Of a stretch of DNA of 64,000 bases, positions 46,221 through 57,300 are shown one piece after another. A program made the translations under genes and the position numbers. Under the pieces are notes generated by a model. That model was not told the DNA's origin. It saw only the letters and a list, made by a program, of their open reading frames with translations, and made no database searches. Position 1 is the first letter of the stretch. Each line of letters opens with the position of its first letter. Source of the stretch: Apostichopus japonicus (taxonomy: Eukaryota; Echinodermata; Holothuroidea; Aspidochirotida; Stichopodidae); contig NC_092581.1 in NCBI RefSeq assembly GCF_037975245.1, positions 17,537,303-17,601,302 of the forward strand. Direction: 5' to 3'.

Positions 46221-46830
46221 GAGAACGCCCTCTCATATATAGGCCTTTGAGATTGCTAGTTCCGAAGCATTCCTTAACACATGGTTATTACAACTGTAAA
46301 CAAGTGTTTGGGTGTTGTAAATACAGGACGCGGAGGATTAATCATGTAAGTCTCATTCCTGACAGTCGGTCAAAGAAAATTTTGTTATAGAATTCTCTAC
46401 TTTGTTGTAATGACAGTTAACGTCAGAGCAATACGCGAAACGTTTTAAACGAACGACTGAATAAAAGAAATCCTGAAAATTAGTTCGAATATATCATGTA
46501 ACCAATATAATTATAACCAATATATTATATCCACTACGTTATAACCAATATATCGCGAATACAAGTTAATAACCAATCAGTGACCTCCCATTACCATGCA
46601 AACCGTATGTATACAGAATATATTATAGTACAATCATTGTGTTTATCATACTGGGCAGTGACTTAATCCTACTCATAACCAGTTCCGCGATTATGCTTCA
46701 TTTCTTTAGCTGGATTGCACATTTACAGTATATTATGTAATGAATTTAATGCTTACATTAACAATTGCAAAGAACAGTGTTCAATATTACAGACGAATCA
46801 TGACATTCTCACCTTCATTGCCTTAACTCA
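46221..46830. other. spacer, no gene seen
   Basis: AT-rich; short AACCAATATA repeats at 46500-46560. No coding signal. Confidence 0.45.
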
Positions 46831-46838
46831 GTTAGTAT

Positions 46839-47560
46839 CAGTGGCGTCGTGCCCATTGGGGCCCGGGGGGCACAGGCCCCCTCCCCCCCCAAAAAAAAAA
46901 AAAATTGTCAAAGGTGTCATAAATTTTTGTCATAATTTAAAAAAAAAAAAAAATTCGAAATCGAAAAGTAGACTTAATAGTCAATTGCTCTTTGATGGTC
47001 GTTGCGGATTTTCCACACACCTCAAAGACGACAACATATCGGGATTAGTAATGCCATTGCCTTTGAATATGTTTGATACAGTCACAATTAACGTGGAAAA
47101 TAATCACTTCGTTATCGCACGTTTTACCTTAGGTTTCGCTACTTTCGCTTTTTCTGCCCATGTTTTCAAACGGCATAGCTTTTTCTTCACCCAGTCACCA
47201 CTTCTCACGGGCATGGGCGGTGATCATGGATCAGCCAACACAAAATGTTTCGATTTCTTAAATTTTGGGCGCTTCTGGGAGACGAGGAATTGGTAAACTG
47301 AGGAATAAATAGCGATCACTTCCTTCGAGAATATTTCCCAAAATAAAAAATTGCCGGAAATTTTTATAAGTTTTAGGGGTGTTGCTTACTGCCATAAGGC
47401 ACGGGAAGTGCCGTTTCCTGCAATCTGAGGGGTCTGCCAGACGAAAAATTTTCTTGTACGCTGCGCGCAAACCTGTGGTGGCGCTCCGCTTAGATAGTCA
47501 TCACCTGCTCACGGCCCCCCCCCCCAAAAAAAATAAATATATTTTCGCACGACGCCCCTG
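46839..47560. mobile_element. hAT-like non-autonomous element, 722 bp
   Basis: Termini CAGTGGCGTCGTGC and GCGCACGACGCCCCTG-type (inverted), with a perfect 8-bp duplication GTTAGTAT at 46831-46838 and 47561-47568. Contains homopolymer runs and the dispersed TTTTCTTGTACGCTGCGCGC module at its right end. No transposase; the ORF of 193 codons across it is a chance frame. Confidence 0.88.
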
Positions 47561-47568
47561 GTTAGTAT

Positions 47569-48150
47569 TCGAAAAAACAAACTGTCACAGAAATGCTATT
47601 TTTAGAATTAGTTCTAGGGTATGGCACGCCGTCAAAGCATATATGCTTTCTTTGAATCTACTCCGATTTTGCCGTGCGCTCTCTTGTAACAGCGTGTGTG
47701 AATGGAAGTTGTCTATAAAGGAATAGCTATCCAATGCTTTTATGCTTTTATTATATAAACCATTGACCATAATAGCTGTATAGTAGGATGTTCAATATAA
47801 CTTCCCCATTGACTAACACCATAGCCTACAGTGTCAAAGATTTTTAGCAAAGAGAACTCATAAGATTTCATCACTGGATTCGAAGCCACCTTACACACCA
47901 TGGCGTCAAGTTTAAAGTCATCAGGATTGGCCCACAATATGCTAGAAAGTCAAATAATGGTCACCGATACTCAAAATACAACAAGCAATTTACGTTCGCT
48001 TGTTATTAGGGCCGAATTTTTGGTTTCTTAGGAAACTTTTTCCACGCCCTATATATCCCGAATAATACGGATTGTCATTACTGCCAGGATTGTATAATTT
48101 TTTAAAATCTTTTAGCCATTTTTAAACGTGATATATTTCGGGCCAATATA
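47569..48150. other. 3' flank of SLC22 copy B
   Basis: Should include the 3' UTR of copy B. A minus-strand frame near 47740-47940 (FDTVGYGVSQWGSYI) faintly resembles the C-terminal region of LINE reverse transcriptases (FDTxxxxxxxYGxxxWG), too weakly to call. Confidence 0.4.
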
Positions 48151-48379
48151 TCAGACTTTTTCAGTAGTTTTCTTCAGGTCAATGGATTCTTGAATCGTAT
48201 CTGGCATTCTCTTTCCTTTTGTTTCTGGGAGGATGAATACGAGACAGCCAGCCAACAGAGATGAAAAAGAGAAACAGATCATAGGTAGAGATGGCCACGC
48301 CCTCTCTAGCACCAGTATCAAAGGCGCGACGACACCTCCAATACGGGCGGCGGCGGAACAAAATCCCACGCACATAGTT
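48151..48379 (-). CDS. SLC22 copy B exon 9 (terminal)
   Basis: 229 nt after TTTCAG: TMCVGFCSAAARIGGVVAPL, the last helices and PETKGKRMPDTIQESIDLKK, then a stop. About 95 percent identical by eye to exon 9 of copy A. Confidence 0.94.
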
Positions 48380-51300
48380 CTGAAAGAATTAAAAGCCAAT
48401 AACATTGAAGATTAATTGACAAGATCCGTGTTAACGAAGTGGTTATATTTATTTATAAAAAAACACCAATATTTGTAATGTCTGCGATTGGGTTTAAACT
48501 CCATTAGTCACCCTAACCCCCCCCCCCTCCCTCCCAACATTAACCCACTATTCCCTCCTCGTTATTCATATCATCTTTACAGATCCGTTTCTCAGCTGGG
48601 CAAATTATCGCTATACATTTTTCTTTTCTAACTTCATTGGCTTGATTTTAAATGTTCCATTGCTAAAACTGGAGACCATAAATTGAGAAGGAGATGCCTC
48701 AATAACAGAGCCCTTCCGCCCCCCCCCCCCCAATCCCCGGTCCACCTACTAAATACATAACCGTACCTTAACGGAGTTGGAAATATCTCAGCACTGTATA
48801 CATATATATTAGCAAAAGATGCTGATATTGCGAATTTTCCGATCATGGCGACAGCAACTCGAATCGGACCGAGCGCTGCAAATTGATAGAAAAGAAAAAT
48901 ATTCTTTACTGGTTGGTTAGGTTAGTAATGATGTGTTTCATCGGGGAGACTTTCCCTATATATAGTGAGTTTCACATTTGGTATTAGACAATAAGCTTGT
49001 CATTGACTAGGTTTATAGACACACTTTGTGGTTATAGTCGTAAACATAGTGATTTAAAGAATTAAGAAGAATGTACGTATATGACCCTCGCTATTTCTAA
49101 ATTTTCCACAGTCAAAAGTTCACTTGTTAACTTCAGTAGGCATTCATTTGAGTGAGACAGCGTGCATGCATGGGTATGAAGATGGTGGGTTGCGGTTGGG
49201 GTTGAGGTTGGGTGTGGATAGAGATCGGGGATAACAAGAGCTGCATATCAGTAACTTGAACATCTATAACAGTAACACATAACTACATTATATTATCGAG
49301 AATACCTTACACAGTATAATAATAATAGCTGTAGCTATTTTTACTTCTGAAGCTGATCACGTTCAAAGTGTTCGTTTCATTTATATTCACATATTTCCAA
49401 TTTCGTTATATGTTTTATATGTCGCAATTAATATATACCCACGTGCAAAAATGGTTGCACAACAAGCGAATCCGGCTAAAAATAAGAAGAACGCTGTGGA
49501 CCACTTCCTGCCAAATCGATTCATGGCTGGGATACAAACTACGAAGGACAACATCTCTACAACACCGGATAAACAAAACGAGACGTAAATGCTGACCCCG
49601 AGACTGGCAGTACCTAACGATAGCCCAAAGTAAATAAAACTTTGAGCGAACCTGCAAGTAAATAAAAAGTAATTAAGAAATTAATACAAAAAAGAAAGTA
49701 ATTTATTGCGATCTATCAATGGTGGTATTGAACGTGTAATGCAAAACTATATACTAGATACGATTACTTATTTATTTACTTACTTATTTTCTATTTTCAT
49801 AGTTTTCTTTAATGTTTTTCGAATGGGCAAAGTGATCATTGACCTGTACCCTCGAAATTACAAGCTCGGGATTGACCAGTACCCTCGGAATTATAAGCTC
49901 AGGATTGACCAGTATACCCTCGGAATTACAAGCTCGAGATTGGCCAGTACCCTCACCAGGTCGGGATTGACCAGTACCCTCAGAATTACAAGCTCGGGAT
50001 TGACCAGCACCCTCAGAATTACCAGCTCGGGATTGACCAGTACCCTCGGAATTACAAGCTCAGGATTGACCAGTATACCCTCGGAATTACAAGCTCGAGA
50101 TTGACCAGTACCCTCAGAATTACAAGTTCGGGATTGGCCAGTACCCTCGGAATCACCAGGTCGGGATTGACCAGTACCCTCAGAATTACAAGCTCGAGAT
50201 TGACCAGTACCCTCAGAATTACAAGCTCGAGATTTACCAGCACCCTCAGAATTACAAGCTCTGGATTGACCAGTACCCTCAGAATTACCAGCTCGTGATT
50301 GACCAGCACCCTCAGAATTACAAGCTCTGGATTGACCAGTACCCTCGGATTTACAAGCTCGGGATTGACCAGTATACCCTCGGAATTACAAGCTCGGGAT
50401 TGACCAGTACCCTCAGAATTACCAAGTCGGGATTGACCAGTACCCTGGCAGAATTACAAGCTCGGGATTGACCAGTGCCCTCAGAATTACAAGCTCGGGA
50501 TTGACCAGTGCCCTCAAACTTACAAGCTCGGGATTGACCAGTGCCCTCAGAATTACAAGTTCTGGATTGACCAGTACCCTCAGAATTACAAGCTAGGGAT
50601 TTACCAGTACCCTCAGAATTACAAGTTCTAGATTGACCAGTACCCTCAGAATTACCAGCCCGGGACTGACCAGCTGTACCCTAAGAATTACAACCTCAGT
50701 GCTTTTCTGTAAGTATAGGCTATAGTCAGTCTTCCTTATAGTTGGTAGCGATATCCCTATATGCTCAATATCTTTAGTACAGTGAAAAGCCATGCGCAGT
50801 ATTTCACATATGCTATGAACGAGGCATCACACTTTGTATAGTTTTTCATTTGATACAAACCCATGAAGCGGCAGAGAACTTGGTATTTCAGCAGAATTCG
50901 TCTTTTTGCTGTATAAGATTAATGTAATAGAGCATAGGCCTACCAGTTATACAGTAAACAGAGCAGGTATGCCATCAGGACGGGACTTCTTATCAAGTCT
51001 ACAAAAGTTGTTCGTCCGGTCTCGCTAGAGTCTTTGTCCTGCAACAGTAAAAAATCAGCAACGAACATTATTTTCACGACTTGTATAAGAAACAAATATT
51101 ATTTACAATAATCGTTTTGAATTCTATAATATCCTTAGTTGCAATGAGGCAAGATTTTCAGAAATGTTTACTTTATCTTTCAAGTCGTCTTATTGAAGCT
51201 AGGTGAGGTGTGGGCTGGGTTGGGGAGGGGGGGGGGGGGTCATTATACCGGTGCTGTGGCCGAGTGGATAAAGGCGGTAGCATTTGAAGCAATGAGGCTT

Positions 51301-54300
51301 AGCAATCGGGCGGTTCCGAGCTCGATACCCTGTCATAGTAAGGTGGGTTTTTCATCCAAGAGCAATCAACGGTTTTCCCATCTGAAATAACTCACTATAT
51401 TGAAAAGATTCAAAATTTGAGTTAAAATGTTGAATTGGAAGCCACCCGACGTGTAAGTTGTAATCCATAAGACCTTGCGTGTTTCTCCCACATTTGTGGT
51501 CTCTTAAGCGTTGTAAAAATAACTGCTGATTATTATTTCTATTATTATTATTATTATTACCGATGGGAACGTACTGACTGATTTTAACTTATTCGAGAAC
51601 TTATTGGATCGCGGCGGTTCAAACGTAAAGGCCCAGTCACATCTCACCGGATTGCACGAACGGACAAGAGTACGCGCGAGAAACAGTCATCCGGTTATTT
51701 CCGTTGGCAAAAGTTGTCGCGCATGCATCTGGGGGTTTCAGCGTACCGGACGTTCAACGGTGAAAACGGATTACAAACGTACAAGGGACGGACAGCAACG
51801 GACGAACAACGGAATAACAACGAACGAACTAACGAACACCAACGGATAGTAATGAATTTACAACGGACAATTAACGGATAAAGAACATACAAAACGTAGG
51901 AGTACCGGAAAAGTAACGGACATACCGGACTAGCAACGGAGAAGAAACGGTCTAAAACCTGGGCCTCCGGAGTGCCTCAAAATCAGGGGGCATCCCCATG
52001 AAGTTGATGAAAGATTTTGGTCTTCCATTCGCAGCTCCTGCATTAGTTGGTCCATGGAGCTATAAACGAGCTCCATGGTTGGTCATAAAGACTAAACTGC
52101 CGTCTTCTGTGTGGACCTAGCCAGGCTCTATAGACCAACATTTAAGCCGAGCACGTCTCTTCCTTCTCTTCTTGACTTATTTATTAGTCTTGATGTTGGC
52201 TTCAATGATAAGCATCTGTGCTTTTATAGCTGACAGTGTGTTCTGAAGCTTGAATCTTTCTGAAGGGTCCATGATGTAGGTGTTGACGGTAGAGGTTATA
52301 GGAGCAGAATGAGGCGTGGGACGCTTGGAGTGGACAAGGTGGAGGTACGCTGCATCTCCGTTCTATGTCCGTCCGTTATACTTTCCTGGCCTGAGTTCTT
52401 CCGTTTCTTCCGTGTAACGTCCGTTACCTATCCGTTCATTGTCAGTTCTATTCCTTTGCACTTCCGTTATTTCTACGTTAGCGTTCGTCGAATATACGGT
52501 ATAGGTACTGTACTTCTACGTTTCATCCGTTCTTTGTCCGTTAATGATCCGGTGAGCAATAGCAATAACCAGAGACGAACGGAGAAATACAGTATGCCAA
52601 ACGAATACAGAACGAACAAAACGCATGAGAAACTGATAAAACGGAAGCTTAACGGATTAGTAACGAATAAATAACGGAGACATTTTTCGGTGGATGTCCG
52701 TTCCAAGTTTTATGCATGTTCAAAATCGACACCGGACAAACCGGACCCTCCCGGTAATGAAACGTAGACGGACGGAGGAGAACCGCATACTAAACGGATA
52801 CTAACGTACATCAACGGAGTGCCATATTTTGTCTTCGTTCCCTCTCCGTTATTGCAATCCGGTGAGATGTGACTGGGCTTTAACGAGAATACATGCATAG
52901 CTATATATTAACGTCATGTAAGTATATACTGTCTTCTTAAAAAGCTTTTTTTTCCCATCGATTGTGGTAAATATGTTAGAATCTTGGATATTGGAAGTAC
53001 ATGACAAGTGATGTTCACGCATCATTAATGCTCAAGTTTGATTTCAAAATGACGGAGAAAAGTAAAAAATACAAACAAGTTGAAAATTCCTGATTGCGTT
53101 TTGAATTTGATATTCAGCAAAGGCTGGGCAACAATTATTTGGAAATCCATGAAAATCATTAAATTGCGCATAAGTTTCGATAATTTGTTGTAAACAGGAA
53201 ACGAGCAGATTGCCTATAGCGTTGATTATTTTTTACCTTTTTTTGAGTAATAAATGGCTGATATAATAAAACATTAACAAAAAAACCCGATTAATTCAAA
53301 ATGCATTTCTTTAAGCAAACAGCCATATTCATCAGTAACCATATTTGGGGTAAAAAGTTTTTTTTTACGACAAGAAAGAGAAAGTAAAGAAAAATAATTC
53401 CTAACATAACAACCTAGTATAGGCTTCGGTTTCTTTCGTGGCACCTGTATACGCTCCTCGCTTACCCTATAAATAAACCCCAGCCATCTGACGTTCCCCG
53501 AAATTCTGTGCCAGAAAGAACTTTTGCCAAAGGCTTCCATTCATTGTATTCCGTAGGTTTTCATGATATTTATATAGTTAAACTTGTAACGCAAGCAGAC
53601 GATAACACACGTATTGTTATATAGGCCTTTCAATGTGTTCACCGTGCTCATTAACCTGTCTGTTTTCTGTGCGTGTTTTTGTCCCTTCTGTTACTGTACT
53701 TGTCATTTAGCCTCTGTAGAAGATCCTGCTAGGATCGACAGGTCAGGCCAACTTACTTTTACACATTATAAAGGCCTTAACAGAACTTCAGATAATTGCT
53801 TCGTGTAACGAGTCATTACGAATGCATGACATTAATTCGAAATTAAACAAGAAACATTACGTCATCTTTCACTCTTGAGTAAGTTTCCTCTGTGAGTTCC
53901 TTTCCATTCATCTCTGCAATTTTCCGCATGATTTTCTCCGCTGCTTGACGTCTTTTCTTGGTCAGAAGCCATCTTGGTGATTCTGAAATCAACCTGGAGG
54001 AAGATAGCAGCTGAATGATTTCGTTTATTGGTTGTATTTTATTTATTGGTATGTATTTATTTGATGGTGACTCTCTCTCCACCTCCACCCACCCCTCTCT
54101 CTCTCTTATTTTGAAGCCCTTTCTACAACAACTTCAACTTACGTTCTCGTTTATTCTTTGTTGACATTCACATAATAAGTGTAGCCAACGTCATCAACAC
54201 GTTTATGTTGCAAGGAAGATGAACCATCGACACCACCCCCTACCCCGCCCTGGTGTATCCCTTCTATTCTACTTACCAAATTCCCGGAATAAGTGTGAAG

Positions 54301-57300
54301 AATAAAGAAGAGCAAATTCCTATTATCCATCGCCAAGAGGGTATGATGCGAGCTAATCCTGGCAGCAGAAAATACGATAAGACGCATGCGTACCACAGCG
54401 CTACACCGAAAAGGACACGTGCTTGTGGGGGTACCAATTCCGTACCTGTTTCATAAAAAGAACATACGGGTTGTGTTGAGAAGACTTAAAAGAAGACATC
54501 TCTTTAACATGAAATGTAAGTTACTATGCAGTGAATATTCATGATTGTCATCAATATCGTCAGCAGACGATTGGTTGCATATTCAGTTATTTTATCCTCA
54601 TTGTATGTATGATTTGAAACATGACGCAACCGTGAGGGCGAATTAGTTGACTTGTGTCCGTTGGTCTCAAGCAAAGTTGAATGTCAGTCAATCAAATTTT
54701 CCAGTGAAATAAAAAATATTTGGTCAATAAGGATCCGGGCAGGGGTAGGGGAAGGGGTAGGTTAGGGGATGGATGGAAGTAGGGAGAAACTTTCATCGGT
54801 ATTCAAAGAAATTAATCTGTCTTTTGTGCTTTTTACACTTTTGACGATTTAATCACTTGTGTTTTGCTTTTATCACAAGGTAAGATCATTTTCCGAGTAC
54901 ACACTTAAAGTGTATGCGTGAGGAGGGCTATGGTAGGGAAATTACAAACCGCTGGTAAAGTTTTCATCCCGCTTACCAACTCTAGTGACACTACCGTGAA
55001 GGTATATCAAGTATTCGGTTTGAAATAATTTACCCTTATATTCTCTGTACTTACCGAGTACGAATCCGACTAACAATGACCCGTTAACAGATAAACCAGT
55101 GAGAAACTTCAATACGCCATAAATGTAAACATTCGGTGATAATGCTGATAAAATGCCCAGACCTCCAGCAGAAAAAGAACAAAACAGGAGAATGTAATAA
55201 CGTCCGAATCTACAAGAAACAAAGACAAGTTAAAACATTTTAATGTTAAGTCTACAATGAACTATAGTAACAGCAACTGATTAGTGTATAAAACTATAGT
55301 AAACACCAACTGATTAGTGTATAACACTATAGTAACATCAACCGATTAGTGTATAAAACTATATAGTAACAACAACCGATTATTGTAAAAACCTACAGTA
55401 ACATCAACCGATTAGTGTATACAACTATAGTAACATCAACCGATTAGTGTTCAAACCTATACTAACATCAACTGATTAGTGTTCAAAACTATAGAAACAT
55501 CAACCGATTAGTGTTTTAAACTATAGTAACATCAACCGAGTATTGTATAAACCTATAGTAACATCAACAGATTAGTGTATAAAACTACAGTAACATCAAC
55601 TGATTAGTGTATTAACCTATATTTACATCAACCGATTAGTGTATAAAACTATAGTAACATCAACTGATTACTGTATAAACCTAAAGTAACATCAACGGAT
55701 TAGTGTTCAAAGCTGTAGTAACATCAATTGATTAGTGTTTAAATCTATAGTAACAGCAAATGATTAGTGTATAAACTGTAGTAACAGCAACTGATTAGTG
55801 TTAAAACTATAGTAACATCGACCGATTATAGTTTAAATCTATAGTAACAGCAACTGATAAGTGTATAAAAGCTATAGTAACAGCAACTGATTAGTGTTTA
55901 AACTTAAAGTAACATCAACCAATTAGTGTTCAAAGCTATGGTAACATCAATTGATTAGTGTTTAAATCTATAGTAACAGCAAAATATTAGTGTATAAACC
56001 TATAGTAACATCAATCGATTAGTGTATAAAACTATAGTAACAACAACCGATTATTGTATAAACCTACAGTAACATCAACCGATTAGTGTTCAAAGCTATA
56101 GTAACATCAACTGATTAGTGTTCAAACATATAGTAACATCAACTGATTAGTGTTTAAAACTATAGTAACATCAACCAATTAGTGTATAAACCTATATTAA
56201 GATCAACCGATTAGTGAATAAAACTACAGTAACATCAACCGATTAGTGTATAAATCTATATTTACATCAAGATGATGATACAAACGTGAATGAAACCTTT
56301 CTGAGGTAGTCCACTGTTATCTAATTATTTGATTAAACCAGCTGTTCGACTCGGGTTATTATGTTTAGTCTTCGAAATTAATCATAGAGATTTCGGAGAG
56401 TCAGTATTAACGAAATATTCATAGGCGTAAATGAAATTTGGGGGGGGGGGGGGGAGAAAGTGCTGCCTCTCCAACTTTAAAAAGTGAAAGGGCAGTGGCC
56501 CTGAGCCTCTGTCCTCCCCCAACACCAAACCGACCCCCCCCCTTCCACTCTTTCTCGAACCCTCAATTTTTATCATACGCTCTCACGTCAACTCGTCACC
56601 CCCAGATAGGCATGGTTAATGTGGTTGGTGCTAGTACGAGAAATACGGGTTACAATACTAAAAGTTCTAGTCATCAACAACACGAGTACGATTATCAAAA
56701 TATTACACTTTTTTTTGGGGGGGGGGGGGTACTATAGTATTACGAATGGAAACATTTTGAGCGTGAGAAACGAATATGTATTTTGCTGAATACGAGTAGA
56801 AAGGCATCCGGGCGATTAGAAGTATATGTAACCATACCATAATGTGATTAAGAATATACGGACCCATGCACTGTATACTAGTCTGACATACCTATCTGCA
56901 AGTGAGCCATAGATAATACTGCCTCCAAAGTATCCAGCCATATAGATTGATTGTAAAACATTTGGTATGTAGTAATCGTCACATACCAGACTCCACTGAA
57001 AGTAAGAAAGTGAGAAAGTTAGAAAGTGAGAAAGTAAGAAAGTTGGAAAGTACAAACATAAGAAAGTAAGAAAGCAAAAAGTAAGAAACTAAAAATCTAT
57101 ACAAATTTCCGCATCCTCACTTCTTATATTTTGCTCCTGTTCGTTGTAATATTTCTGTTGTAATTGTGGGATTCTTGTAGTGTTTCTGTAAATGTTTGGT
57201 TCGAATTTTTCTTATCATATTTGCTGGTTTTCTATCCGCCACGTCGATCGTTATTTATACTGCATGGTAATGCTCAACTTCATTTTTATGTAATTATTTG

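Noticed and set aside
46715-47296. 193-codon ORF
   Set aside because: It begins outside and runs into a hAT-like element defined by its own target duplication, through poly-A/poly-G runs; no protein similarity.
49706-50793. Repeat-peptide ORFs on both strands
   Set aside because: Produced by the 33-bp minisatellite inside an intron; a period divisible by three keeps frames open by chance.
53274-53540. 88-codon minus-strand ORF in intron 5 of SLC22 copy B
   Set aside because: No splice context or known motif; probably chance.
55255-56275. Possible CRISPR-like array
   Set aside because: Units are directly adjacent and variable, with no unique spacers; the window is an animal genome.
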